Positions 11,206-22,770 are shown, counted from the first letter of the stretch. The stretch: 64,000 nucleotides of DNA from Tetracentron sinense (GCA_015143295.1 CM026565.1:25304052-25368051); one strand, 5' to 3'. Numbers and translations: made by a program. The notes: generated by a model from the sequence alone, not told the origin.

Positions 11206-11429
11206 TAAGAAGATGACTTCCAAAGAGAACTTTTCGATAAAAGTAGGGGTGGCAATTGGGCTGGGCTGGCCGGAAGCCGATTGTTCAGCCCTTAAGTTTG
11301 GGTGGGCTGAGTCTTCCTTACTTTGGGTTGGGCTGAGTTTGTACAAAAAAATAGGTCTGAATCAAAACTTGGGCTGCCTTTAGCTCAACCCAAACTCAAC
11401 CGGACCCGAACTAAAATTTTTTCATAATA

Positions 11430-13118
11430 TCTATACTATAATATAAAGAAATAAGATTTTCTCTCTGCTCTCCATACTCCAATATCTCGAATCCTATACG
11501 TTCAATCCTAGGGATGCCATGTGGCCACCCTCTTTATTCTCCATCGTTTGATCAAAATTTTAAACAAACTTCTCTCAAACACATCTCTCTCTCCTACTCC
11601 AGTCTGTCTCTCCCTCACATGTCTCTCTCCTTAACAAACTTCTCCCAGTCATATATATCTCTCCCACTCATGTCCCACTACACGTCTCTATCTCTCCTCT
11701 TGATCCCCATCTCTATTATCCTCTCATGTCCCTTTTGTTATTGCTCATGTATCTCCCAACCTCTATCTCCTCCAATGTTTTATTCTATGGATTATTTCAC
11801 CCAAACTGATTGTGAGTTAAAGGACGCATCCCCTTAAAGGACACAAGACCTCATTCCCAAAAGGTTTTCAACGGGTGCGTTTAGGGGTGGATTTAGGTCT
11901 AAGTTCATGATTTGTTATTGCAGTGTTTTTCCCTAGATTTAGGTATGAATTCATGATCCGATCTTGCATTGATCTAAATTTTTCTCTTTTAAATCATCAT
12001 CAATGTATGGAAATTGTATCGATGGCTTAATATTTTGTTTTCCTTTTCCCCCATGTCCATCTTAACCATAATTTTGTGATATCCTATGCAAGTCCCAATC
12101 CATGTTCCTATCACTTGGGGTACTATCTCTTTTGATCTATCATCCCTGTAGCTATCTCTGCCTTTTGATATGATCTTTCATCCCTACGTTATATTAATTG
12201 CAGCAATCCCTACGTTATATTAATTACAACAAGTAGTATGTGCAGTTACCATCATCATATATTTTATTCAAATAAAACCCTCTGATCTGTGTGTTATCTC
12301 TCAGAATAGCCTTTTGTCAATGGTTGTATTCCATGAAGGACTGGGTGATCAGATGCATCAATGGCTTTATTTGACCACCAAGTATAGTGTTACTTGATTT
12401 GTGCTACCATACTTCAGCCGTGCATGAATAGTAAGAAGTGGAGGCATGAGATTAGGAGATTGGGTTAAGTGGTTGTAGTTTTTTGCTGAGTCACGTTTGT
12501 GATGTGGAACTAAGGTAGTTATTTTAGTGGTTATTAAGTTAGTGGGTATATTTTTAATTAAGAATGGTAGAAGGAAGTGCATCGACTTTGTTGTTAGTGG
12601 GAGTCTTTGTTCAAGGAGATAAGACTTTTCTCTTTGCTCTCTAAACTTTAATCTTATAAGTTCTATTTTAGAGATAACATGTGGTTTTTCTTTTTAATCT
12701 CCACCATTGAAGTTTGGGACCCACTATCTCATTTTAGAGTCCTCTCTATCTCTATCTCCACTATTATTGTAGAGTCCTCTCTTATCTCTAACTCTTGTAG
12801 GTTTGGGACCCATTATCTCATCTTAAAGGCCCTATCTATCTCCGCTATTGTAAAGCCCTCTTATCTCCAACTCTTAGATGTATTAAACTTATGATTTTTC
12901 ACTAAATGTTATTAAAATAATATATTACTATAAAATTAATTAGTTACTACGAATAATAATGTATCAAATAAATAAAAACTTATATTATTAAAAATAAAAT
13001 TTATTAAATATTTTTAAAATATATTACTAAATATTTCAATAAATAAATATTATTATTTATTTTTAGATATTCTTAATTGTTTACCGATTACCCGTGCAAC
13101 GCACGGGATCTCTACTAA
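11430..13118 (+). mobile_element. Non-autonomous Helitron inserted in the hAT element
   Basis: The 5' end TCTATACTATAATATAAAG begins at 11430 after an A. The 3' end has hairpin CCCGTGC-AAC-GCACGGG (13091-13107) then ATCTCTACTAA ending at 13118 before a T. A second stretch resembling the 5' region starts at about 12620 (GGAGATAAGACTTTTCTC), so a second, 5'-truncated copy (12620-13118) may have joined the first. No protein-coding gene is recognised inside. Confidence 0.7.
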
Positions 13119-13167
13119 TATATATATATATAGGGACTCTACTAATATATATATATATATATATATA

Positions 13168-14186
13168 GGGACGGGATCGGGAGACATATGGAATAAGACA
13201 TATAAGTTCACACGACCGACCATTGGATCGAAAGATCCAACTGTTACCATCACATTACTCTTTTATGGGTAGAAGGGCATTTAGGGAATTTTTTTTAAGA
13301 CACCACTTGTCTCCTTCAAGAGATCCAACGTCGCCTCTTCCTCCACCGTTTTTCTCTCTTCCTCTTCTCTCCGACGGCTTCCAAGCTTTTCCAGCAGCAT
13401 CCCTAAAACTAAATGTGAAACCCTAAACCCTCTTTCTCTTTTCTCTTCTCTTCTCTCCTCTATTCGAAACCCTAAAACCAACATGAAAACCCCATTGAAT
13501 TTCAAAAAATGGAGGGATATGAATCGGCATCCAAAATTTCAAGAAAGAAAGTGTTAAAATTACAACAGCTGCCCAATGATGCTTCAATCATTCACTCAAT
13601 CAGAATAATGGAGGACATGCATGAAGATGGAGAACATGTCACAAATCTGTCTGGCCTCTTCTTTTCTTCTCTATTGAAAACCTACCAGTTCTTCTCATGT
13701 ACTTCAGTAATACATATGGCTTGTTTAAGAGGTTTTAAGGCCTTTGGAATGCAAAGAGATCAAGGGTTATACATACCCTAAGGTCTACAGATATGGTTGC
13801 GGCCATTAACATAATCAATAGGCAAAAGAGTCTTAAAACATGGTGAGTCTTCTTGTTCTTCACCTTTTTTTTTTCCTACTCAACTTCTTATCTTAAAGAG
13901 AACCACAAGTGCTTGAAATCTACAAGAAAGAGGGGAGGAAGAGAGAGATATTGCTGAAGAGAGAGGCAAGGGAGAGAGAGAATGCCGGAGCCGAGAGAGG
14001 GGAGAACATGTTCAACTCTTTAGGAAACCAAATATAGAGATAATCATTTTTTAAAAATTAATTTCCCTAAATAACCTTACAGCTATAAAAGAGTGCATGA
14101 TCAAAACCGTTAGATCGGGAGATCCATCGATTGTAAGCATATATGAACTTGTATGTTCTTTTTCATATGTCTACGGATCCCTTCCC
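13168..14186. mobile_element. Mutator-like element with long diverged TIRs
   Basis: Left TIR GGGACGGGATCGGGAGACAT and right TIR (reverse complement GGGAAGGGATCCGTAGACAT) continue as similar sequence for roughly 85 bp inward. Flanks are AT repeats (ATATATATA left, ATATATCTT right), so the 9-bp target duplication is ambiguous. The interior has a C-rich leader-like stretch (13310-13490, with AAACCCTAAACCC) followed by short open frames, for example 13509-13781 starting MEGYESASKISRKKV. This may be captured gene sequence as in Pack-MULEs, but I do not recognise the donor gene. Confidence 0.6.
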
Positions 14187-14289
14187 ATATATCTTTACTA
14201 TTATAAAAGGAATAGCACTGATCAAAACGTTGATTGAAATATTGTATACATAAAATAGCCTTTAATGAAATGCATAAAGAGAGGTATAA

Positions 14290-14906
14290 GAGCATCTCCA
14301 ACCGTGCTCTATAACTAAAAATATAGAGTTTTGGTTCAAAAATCCAACTCCAACCGAGCTCTATATTTAGAGGCCGGCCTCTATATTGCTACAGTGAGCC
14401 TCTATATTTAGAGGTTGGGAGAGAAAATAGAGATGGCCTCTATAACACTATTCATGTTCTTACAATACCAATTGTGTCCTCTCTTTGTCTTTCAATCTTT
14501 GTTAAAATGCCGATTGTGTCCTTTTACCTTTTGACACCCCCTTAAATGTGGTTAAGATTCATCCACCCATCTTTGGTTTGTTTTAAATATTAATTATTTT
14601 TTTAAAATTAAAATTTTTTTTTAATATTAAAAAACTCTAAAAACAGTTTTTTAATTTAAAAAAATGAATTAATATTTTAAAAAAAAAACAAGGATGGGTG
14701 GGTGAATCTTAACCATGGTTAAGGGGTTTCAAAAGAGACACGTGGTGACTTCAAAGGTATCCACCCCTTGAGTTTTAGAATAAGAATAGTGATTTAGAGA
14801 TTCCTCCCATTGGAGCAAATAAATTTAAAGTGGGCCCCTTCTCCTCTAAATATAGAGGAGATGCCGAAATAGAGGAGAGCTATAGAGTTTTGGGTTGGAG
14901 ATGCTC
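14290..14906. mobile_element. PIF/Harbinger-type (Tourist-like) MITE
   Basis: TIRs GAGCATCTCCAACC and GGTTGGAGATGCTC are perfect inverted copies, and the 3-bp target duplication TAA is present on both sides (14287-14289 and 14907-14909). The interior contains an inverted pair of the TTAACCRTGG module (about 14528-14570 and 14690-14752) around an AT-rich centre, so the element can form a long hairpin. No transposase. Confidence 0.85.
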
Positions 14907-15101
14907 TAAACTAAAATCCGCGGAATGTAGAAATTTTTAAAGGGATTATTTAGTCATTTCATTCCTTCTCCTCTCTCTCTCCCACGTCCCAATCATTTAT
15001 TTCATCCTTTCCCTCCCTCTCCCCCTTTCCCTTCTCCCCACTCTCGGGTCCCACTACAATCATCTTACCCCTCTCTTTCTCTAGATTGTATCAGTCAATT
15101 G

Positions 15102-15419
15102 CAATTGAACTCTTCTGGAGTTCAATTGTACCCATAAGTCAACGTTTGTCCCTTTAACCTCTATTAACTATGGTTAAGACTTACTACATTTTGGAGTTCA
15201 ATAATATAAACTTAATTTTTAGGAAACAAATATTAACTTTAAGATTTAAAAATTCTTAACTAGAGTTGGATATTTTTTAGTTTTTTTTTTTTTTTTTTGT
15301 GAAAACCAAGGTTTTATTGTTGAACCCCAAGGGTTGATGAATCTTAACCACGGTTAATAGGGGTTAAAAGGGGCACGTGTTGGCCTGTGAGTGTGATTGA
15401 ACTCGGGGAGAGTTCAATC
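15102..15419. repeat. Hairpin-bordered inverted module pair, element 1
   Basis: Left border: CAATTGAACTC-TTCTG-GAGTTCAATTG (15102-15128). Then comes a forward module (15130-15190, with TATTAACTATGGTTAAGA), an AT-rich centre, a reverse module (about 15310-15385, with TCTTAACCACGGTTAAT) and the right border GATTGAACTC-GGGGA-GAGTTCAATC (15395-15419). The two border stems differ at one base pair, changed on both sides. A similar set follows at about 15488-15715. No coding capacity. Confidence 0.65.
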
Positions 15420-17023
15420 ATGATTGACTGTGATCGGTCTCCTCTTTCTCTCATCGTTCTTCTATATCTCTATTATAACAGTGACCTGTTCAATTGCGAT
15501 CCGAGTTCAATCACACTCACAAAGCTCCTTTTAACTATGGTTATGAACTTTTAACCCTTAAGGGTTAGTATATTGTTTTTCCTAAAAACCAATATTAGAT
15601 CATTGAAATTCTAAGGGTTAATGAAGCTCAACCACAAATAATAAGGGTTAAAAGAGACATAAGTTGACCTATGGGTGCAAGTCAACTCAATAAGAGTTCA
15701 ATTGTGATTGACTATGATCCAATCTTAGTATAACAATAACAAATCCTTAAAAAAGTCGATTAATTTTTATCTTTAGAAAACTCTTAAAAACGTTGATTGA
15801 ATTTTAAATTCTACTCTAATGAGAGAGATCGGATCACATTCAATTGTGAGCTTAAAACTACGTACTATTGTCATGCTACGTATTATATACATATCATAGT
15901 ACAATACATGTTTGATACACAAATTATGTATTAAACACGCACAATACACATATTTTTGTCATACTTTTACTATGTCAGACACATATTTCACATTAAATAA
16001 TTATTATTAGTTAATATCATAATTTTTATTTATTTATAATTATTTTTAAATTTTTCCGTACTTTCGTCACGTTTTGCCGTATAACACATGTACATACGTG
16101 ATATTTTTTATTTTCTAAATTGACCCTAAGTCAAATTTCTATATCCAAAATACTCCAAACAAATTTTTTTATCCAAAATATTCCTCAAGTTTGCCTATAT
16201 TTTATTTTCTTTATTTCTAAAATATCCCTCAAGTTTATATATCCAAAATGCCCCTAATGCTTTTTTATTCTCAAAATGTCCCTACATCATGTTTTTATAC
16301 CCAATTTGTCTCTCACAATATTTTACCAAAAATGTTCTTCAAGTTTATATATCCAAAATATTCTTTAATTTTTTTTCTCAAAATGTCACTCACTAGGATC
16401 CTTCTTCCCAAACTCTCTCCCCCTCGGCCCCTCCCCTTTTTCTCCCACATGCATCGCACATGCGGATCCACTAGTATATATATATATATATATGTTAGAA
16501 TAGAGAGAGAGAGAACTGAGAAGCCAACCAACAACCTAATTAGAATCTCTCTTCTCTTTCCATCTTCTATATTCTACTTTCTATTTTTCTTTTTATTTTC
16601 TTCTCTTGGGCTGCGATTAGCCTAAACTTGGCCCGAACTCGGCTTTGTTTGGGTCAGCCCGAACTCGGCCCAAAAACCGATATTATTTGTGAGCCGAGTT
16701 TGGGCTGGGGTGCTTGGTCTGAGATTGGGCTGGGCAGAGCTTAGGCTAAGGTTTGAACTATGGGCTGAGCTTGGGCTAACCCCAACCCGACCTGATTTCC
16801 ACCCCTAAATAAAAGTGGCTTCCAAAGAAGTATATGGGATGAGCCCAACAACTGATATACCATGAATTTTGAAATTGTTATACAGCTTTTTCTGAATTTT
16901 GCAATCAGCCTATGTGTTTTTTTAGAAGTGGGACAACTTCAAAATTCAACTTTATGACATTTGTGCATCTTGAATGTCTAGGTATAATCTCAACTGCAAC
17001 AAGAACCGAGTAGCATATATATA

Positions 17024-18043
17024 TTAGTGGGCGGCAATTGCACGTGAGAGAGAAGGGAAGGGAAGAGAGATTGTGAAGAGGGACTCGAATGAGCATTTTG
17101 GGGAGAAAAAAAGAAATATTTTGGATATAGAAACTTGAGAGACATTTTGGATAATAAAAAAATTGTGAGAGACTCGTTGGTTATAAAAATATGACGTTGA
17201 GATATTTTGAGAACTAAAAAACTTTAGGAGCATTTTGGGTATAACAAATAAAGGAGGTGGGTGGGGCCTTGGCGAGATGATCTTCTTTCGGAGCGTTTTG
17301 CGAAGAGAGCGAGGTGTCCAGTTAGGCCACTAAGGTCACCATGTGTCCCTTTTAACATTCCTTAACCGTGTTTAAGATTCACCCACGATTCACCCATCCC
17401 TAAGGTTCACCCACTTATCCTTGATTTTTATTTTTTAAAAAAATATGAAAAAATAACTTAACCCTAGGGGTTAGAGTAAATATTAACCAGTGTTTAAAAA
17501 ATTAATATTTTTTTCTAAAAACCAAGGATAAGTGGGTGAACCCTAGGGTGAGTGAATCTTAACCACAGTTGGAGTCCAATTAACACCGTTGAGGTTGCCA
17601 TGTGTCTCTTTTGACAGCCCTTAATTGTGGTTAAGATTCACCTACCCCTAGAGTTCACCCATCCCCTAGAGTTCACCCACCTATCCTTGGTTTGTAGAAA
17701 AAAAATATTAATTTTTTTGAAACCCTAGTTAAAATTCACTAACTCTTAGGGTTAATTTTTATTTTCATATTTTTTTCTAAAAATCAAGTGGGTGAATTCT
17801 AGGGGTCAATGAATCTTAATCACAGTCAAAAAGTGTTAAAAGGAACACATGGCAACCTCAGTGGCAGAATCGGAGTCCAAGGAGTCTGGTTAGAACCGTA
17901 GAGAAATCCAAATCTACTATTTTACATAAACCAATGATAGGTGGGTGAGTAAATCTTAAACCACGATGAAAGTGTTAAAAGGGACACATAACGACCTCAT
18001 TGGCATAACTCCACTCCAAGGAGTATAGTTATAATAGTGGGGA
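17024..18043 (-). mobile_element. Helitron (minus orientation), probable
   Basis: The 3' end (minus) is CACGTGCAATTGCCGCCC then ACTAA at 17024 before T. It matches the 3' ends at 53760 and 58298 for more than 200 bp inward (repeated phrases such as GGGACATTTTGGATA). A 5' end of the right form, TCCCCACTATTATAAC after an A, is at 18043. An alternative 5'-like end (TCTCTACGGTTCTAACC) is at 17904. TTAACCRTGG modules fill 17330-18000 in alternating orientation. Confidence 0.5.
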
Positions 18044-18430
18044 TTTTCAAATAAGGGATAGTATGGTAATTAAGCAAAATGAGTAAAGGTAGCATGAGAA
18101 TTAAGTAACAGGGTTTATGATAAGGTAGTATGATAATATGATAAGATGATAAGGGCAGTTTGAGAATTTGAAAAAAAATAAGCTTACGTTTTTAACCCGG
18201 AATGCAAGTGAGAGAGAAGAGAAAGGGAGAGTAAACAGGGTTTATTTGGTTTATTTTTTCTAAAAACCAACGATAAGTGAATGAACCCTAGGGATGGGTG
18301 AATTTTTAACCGCAGTTGGAGTCCGGTTACGCCCTTGAGGTTGCAATGTGTCTCTTTTGACACCCCTTAACTGTAGTTGAGATTCACCTACCACTAGAGT
18401 TCACCCACCTATCCTTAGTGTTTAGAAAAA
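17330..18430. repeat. Cluster of alternating foldback modules
   Basis: Forward copies of the module (CACCATGTGTCCC ... GGTTAAGATTCACCC) lie near 17335, 17605 and 18345. Reverse copies (AAACCAAGGATAAGTGGG ... CTTAACCACAG) lie near 17520, 17800, 17930 and 18255. Neighbouring forward and reverse copies form perfect or near-perfect inverted arms of 60-100 bp. Confidence 0.65.
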
Positions 18431-18494
18431 AATATTAAAATTTTTTAAATCCTGCAGGTTAGAATTCAGTTACTCAAAGGGTTAAATTTCTTTC

Positions 18495-20276
18495 GGGTAA
18501 ATTACACTCACCTCCCTTGAGGTTTGGTGTAATTTAAGAAACCTCCAATCTTGTTTCTGAAATTGCACTGACCTCCCCTCCTATCAGACTCATCCTACCT
18601 ATCATATCCATCCTATTAACTCCATTAACTATTGATATTATTTTCTAATTTTACCCTTATTACTTAGAGGTAACACGTAAGCTTAGTTAGTTCGAAAGCT
18701 CAAACAAAAAAACACATAAACGTCCCAAGCCGCACATGTCCCTTTTAACACCCATTAACTAAGATTAAGATTAAGTCATCCTTAGGGTTTATCCATCTAG
18801 CCTTAGTTTTTGGAGAAAAAATAGCCTTAGGTTGATTATGCTTAACCACAATTAAAGGGGTTCTACAAGCTGCCACATGTCTCTTTTAACATCCATTAAC
18901 TGTGGTTAAGGCTCACTCACCCCTAGGATTCATCAATTTATCCTTGGTTTTAAGAAAAAATATATATATATTAATCCTAAGTTAATTATGTTTAACCACG
19001 GTTAAAGGATCTCTACAAGCCGCCACTTGTCCTTTTAACACCTAGTCACTATGGTTAAGATTCACTCACACCAAAGTTACATCCATCTAACATTGGTTCT
19101 TAGAAAGGAAAAAAAAATTAAGTTGATTATGCTTAACCCACACATGTCCCTTTTAACACCCATTAACTAAGATTAAGATTAAGTCACCCTTAGGGTTTAT
19201 CGATCTAGCCTTAGTTTTTAGAGAAAAAAATAACCTTAGGTTGATTATGTTTAGCCACAATTAAAGGGGGTTTTACAAGCCGCCACATGTCCCTTTTAAC
19301 ATCCATTAACTGTGGTTAAGACTCACTCACCCCTAGGATTCATCAATTTATCCTTGGTTTTCAGAAAAAAAAAAAAAACAAATATTAATCCTAAGTTAAT
19401 TATGTTTAACCACGGTTAAAGGATCTCTACAAGCCACCACCTGTCCTTTTAACACCTAGTCACTATGGTTAGGATTCACTCACACCAAAGGTTCATCCAT
19501 CTAACATTGGTTCTTAGAAAGAAAAAAAAAATTAGGTTGATTATGCTTAACCACAACTAAAGTAGGCTCTACAAGCTGCCATGTGTGTCCTTTAACACCC
19601 ACTAACTATGGTTAAGATTCACTCACCCCTAGGATTCATCCATCTAACCTTGGTTTTTAGAAAAAAAATACTTAGGTCGATTATGCTTAACCACAATTAA
19701 AGGGGGTTTTATAAGCCGTCACGTGTTTCCTTTAACACCCACTAATTGTGGTTAAGATTCACTCACCCCTTGGGATTTATTCATCTAACCTTAGTTTTAA
19801 GAAAAAATAATTAACCTTAGGTTAATTATATTCAACCTCAATTAAACAATCTCTATAAGCCACCATGTGTCTCTTTTGATACCCACTAACTAGGGTTAAG
19901 ATTCACTTACCCTAGAGTTCATCTATCTAACATTGGTTTTAGGAAAAGAAATATATATTTACCTTAAGTTGATACTATTAACCTTGGTTTTGAAAATATA
20001 TATTAACCTTAAGTTGATACTACTAACCTTGGTTACTAAACCCAATTATCATTTATTTTATTGTATTAGTTGACTTTTAAAGGGTAATTTAGACATTTTA
20101 AAATGTTTAAATGATGACATCATCAAAGTTCACCTATAAAAGTAACGGCCAACTAATGAAAAGGGGTATCTGTTACAGAAACCAAAGTTGAGGGGAGGTT
20201 AGTATAATTTCAGAAACAAGATGAGAGGTTTCTGAAATTTCACCAAATCTCAGGGGGAGGTGAGTGTAATTTACTC
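18495..20276. mobile_element. Mutator-like MITE containing a tandem array
   Basis: Ends GGGTAAATTACACTCACC (18495) and GGTGAGTGTAATTTACTC (to 20276) are inverted copies, and the TIR similarity runs about 90 bp. The 9-bp flanks ATTTCTTTC (18486-18494) and ATTTCTTTT (20277-20285) match at eight of nine positions, the target size of Mutator-like elements. No transposase. The interior from about 18725 to 19950 is a diverged tandem array. Confidence 0.8.
18725..19950 (+). repeat. Tandem array of about nine 145-bp units
   Basis: Each unit reads roughly CCACATGTCCCTTTTAACAC, then a GTGGTTAAGATTCACTCACC block, then ATCCATCTAACCTTGG, a run of A, and TTAGGTTGATTATGCTTAAC. Units start near 18735, 18874, 19024, 19140, 19283, 19437, 19577, 19718 and 19863. 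They are clearly diverged from each other. All face the same way, unlike the inverted arrangement elsewhere in the window. Confidence 0.75.
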
Positions 20277-20329
20277 ATTTCTTTTTTCAAATTTTTTTCT
20301 AAGAACCAAAGATAAGTTCGTTTATAGGA

Positions 20330-20960
20330 CTGGTCGAACACAACATTCAGAGTTCACAGGCAAAGAACACAACGATTTACTTCCTAGTTGAGATGCCGCA
20401 TCATCTGTGTTCTTCCCAGTGGCCAGCGTTCTTGAAAGCCAGGATCTCCCAGAGATCACAGGCAATTTGTTTCCACACTCATGGCCATAGGGAAGAGCAC
20501 AGGCGATTTACAAATTAAATCCTTATCACCCAATTGATCCTGCCCCTCCAACACTCATGGCCATAGGGAAGAACACAGGCGATTTGTTTCCACATCTCGC
20601 GGTTGCTCTTTCCAAAATTGAGATTCAAGCACCGTAAATAGAAGTCCAATGAGGAATAACAATAATCCATGTAGTTAAGCCACTGTAATAAACAATTCAA
20701 AAGAAGAATGTTCGTGAGACCATTGATTTTTCATGCGTTCTTTCATGTTGATTTGTTAGGCCATCACCAACCCATACCATACGGAAAGTGGACCATCTGA
20801 ACAATGGTAAACAAGCGAGGGGCCAGTACTCCATCCAAATTCTCATTGACCGTATGTAGGAGAGGAACATTAATAGGTCTAGCCATTGATGACTTGAGAC
20901 TAGGACTTTCATATAACAAATCTTCCAAATGTCTCAGATCCAATTTTTCATGAAAAGACT
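20330..20960 (-). pseudogene. Unrecognised gene-like remnant
   Basis: On the minus strand two protein-like stretches occur: 20957-20780 (reads RHLEDLLYESPSLKSSMARP and onward) and 20700-20515 (reads ...NREMWKQIACVLPYGHECW). They are separated by in-frame stops. A phrase of about 40 bp (ACACTCATGGCCATAGGGAA...) is present twice at about 20476 and 20551. The composition suggests decayed coding sequence, but I do not recognise the family. Confidence 0.25.
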
Positions 20961-21873
20961 AAACACATCGAGATGGATTGTCATTTTGTTCAAGAAAAAG
21001 TACAAATCAACATTATCTCCACTCCATATGTACGTATGGAGTGATTAACAATTACCAGACATTTTTACTAAGGCCTACCTTCAGCCAAGTTTTAAGAGAT
21101 CTTATCCAAGTTGGTCTCGGTCAATATTTTCGCATCAACTTGAAGGAGAGTGTTGAGGAGAAAGAAAGATTGTGGAGTGGATTTGGGTTTACTATTTTAG
21201 CAAGTTGTTTGTCAATATTGGTGTCTTACCTAATTAATTAATATTGTCTAAATCAGTCAGGCCTGTATCATATATAGTTTTTCATGAGCTCTCCTAGAGT
21301 ATGAATGAATAATAGAACTCTCTTTCTCCACCATGCATGTAGGCCCATCTTAGCTGAAGCACGTTATACTTTTGTGTTTCTATACTTTTGTTGCTTTAGG
21401 CTACCATCCTCCAACCATTTTTCAAATCAGGCTCACCAAAAAGTGATTTCTGGGGTGCGGTGGTTAGAAAAAATTCACACTTATTTGGTTCATGAGCACT
21501 CACCTATCCTTAGTGTTTTTTTTTTGTTTTTTTTTTTTTTTTTGGGGGGGGGGGGGGCGCCTTGTTTAACTGGAGAGAATTTCAAGGCTTAGAACCCTCC
21601 CTCAGTTCTATGCACATACGGTGACTCCCTTCCTGACCATATTGGTGGTTTAATCGGTGCTCTATTGGTATATGTGGGTGATGTAGCATACAATTTTGCA
21701 AAGGACATTGTAAATATACCATACATATAATCTCAAGAACAACACTATATGCGACGTTGAGAAAAAAAGAAGACAGACACAGCCCCTTATTTGTACTACT
21801 AGCTAGATCAATACATGGAGCTCATAGAAAGATAAGGAACATCAAATGGATGTACAACCATATGCTCTGGGAT
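20961..21873. other. No gene seen; T18/G14 homopolymer junction
   Basis: Intergenic DNA with scattered short open frames. At 21518-21558 a long T run (with one G) turns into a G run of 14, which may be a local assembly or slippage feature. Confidence 0.4.
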
Positions 21874-22438
21874 TCAAGCATCAGACCAGACGATGCTCAA
21901 TTTGCCCCAGTCATTGCTAGGGACTTCCAGGGCTTCCCACACAGCTCTCGACGCATCTACTACGTTATTACCCCATAGTTGAGTCACACTGGTCGACCAC
22001 CTTGGCCACCACACTCTTCCCATTACCAGTAATGGTGATATCTTTTAGACACCGGTTCCGATTGTCGAACCACCCAGTGGAAAGTGCTACCACCGGTGTG
22101 TCGTCTGAGTGGTACTGATCGTCACATGCTGATGCTCCGCCACCGTCACCACCCTCCTGAAAGCTGTTCAGTGTCAAAACTGCCTGTGTAGCGCTGGACA
22201 CTGGCGGTGAACATTGGTAAGTGGTGTAGGGCTGATCTTGGACACAACATTCAGAGTTGTTCTCAGTGTTGCATTGTCCCTGAGGGGGTTCCGTTCCCTT
22301 GATTTGTCCGCTTGGCGTGCAATCCTGAGCTTCAACCCTGAGGTAATCTGCAACAAGGAGAAGGACGATAAGGAGACGAAATGCCCTTGAACAAAAGCTC
22401 TTACTCATCGTCTCTATACTCTTTTTTTTAATGCTCAA
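21874..22438 (-). pseudogene. Kiwellin / ripening-related secreted protein, decayed
   Basis: The minus-strand frame from 22438 codes a signal peptide (the more likely start is the internal Met at 22408, [20 protein letters not shown]) and the cysteine-rich kiwellin core: [25 protein letters not shown], then [20 protein letters not shown] and [14 protein letters not shown]. It then meets TAA. Immediately beyond, in another frame, the known C-terminal part resumes (NNVVDASRAVWEAL ... IVWSDA, TGA at 21876-21874). The segment missing between the two is the short Cys-containing linker normally present there (about a dozen residues), removed with loss of frame. Kiwellins are apoplastic, disulfide-rich defence proteins (family knowledge). 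Here the double-psi-barrel domain would be truncated, so a functional product is unlikely unless the frame loss is a sequencing error. Confidence 0.8.
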
Positions 22439-22589
22439 TGCATGCTAGTATCGTATATATAGGGATTGAAAACTCAAAATACCCGTGTTCCACGTAAAAC
22501 TAGGGGGAGGGAAAAACCTGTCAAATCGTTTAAAGAGTATCTGACTCCTTCAAGGCGCAATAGCCGGATACCCTCTACCACGGCTTGAC

Positions 22590-22745
22590 GAATATGGGAT
22601 CAAATTTTCCAAAGAGGCAACTGGGGTGCCACTAATGTCCAACACTAGACTTTTATTTAAAAAGTCTTAAAATAATGAAAAATCTCCGAGTATTAACCCC
22701 ATCTCACTTCTATGAGTAAATGCGGTTGGAGCTAGCACTCCTCTA
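22590..22745 (+). repeat. Dispersed repeat, copy 1
   Basis: TTTCCAAAGAGGCAACTGGG ... TTAACCCCATCTCACTTCTA ... GAGCTAGCACTCCTC matches, with many changes, the stretch at 31400-31557 in the same order and orientation. Identity of the repeat family is unknown. Confidence 0.6.
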
Positions 22746-22770
22746 AGGATTATATGCATGACTTTTTTTG

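Larger units (their letters stand above)
14192..16474 (+). mobile_element. Helitron carrying foldback modules and a nested MITE
   Basis: The 5' end TCTTTACTATTATAAAAGG starts at 14192 after an A. The 3' end is a hairpin-like CATGCATCGCACATGCGG then ATCCACTAG ending at 16474 before T. The 3' 230 bp match, in opposite orientation, the Helitron regions at 17024, 53760 and 58298. Inside are the Harbinger-type MITE at 14290-14906 and hairpin-bordered inverted modules at 15102-15715. Other 5'-like phrases (for example TCTCTATTATAACAGTG near 15465) suggest this is a stack of Helitron copies rather than one. Confidence 0.55.
11244..16807. mobile_element. hAT-type MITE split by later insertions
   Basis: Left end TAGGGGTGGCAATTGGGC starts at 11244 and right end GATTTCCACCCCTA stops at 16807. 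The 8-bp flanks GATAAAAG (11236-11243) and AATAAAAG (16808-16815) match at seven of eight bases. The two halves (about 11244-11429 and 16496-16807) share a GGGCTGGG/GCCCGAACTCGG-rich composition in opposite orientation. Between them lie two Helitrons and one Mutator-like element. The original element was about 0.5 kb. A tiny intact relative is at 59591-59704. Confidence 0.75.

Noticed and set aside
13053-13253. Minus frame rich in YIYIYI
   Set aside because: Translation of a TA microsatellite.
16248-16625. 125-codon plus frame
   Set aside because: Runs across a Helitron end and a TA repeat; low-complexity F/S/P composition.
18725-19950. CRISPR-like array
   Set aside because: Units are about 145 bp, diverged and without constant spacers, in a plant genome; it is a tandem repeat inside a MITE.
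20330-20960. Plastid DNA insertion
   Set aside because: I could not match the peptides to any plastid gene; left as an unrecognised remnant.
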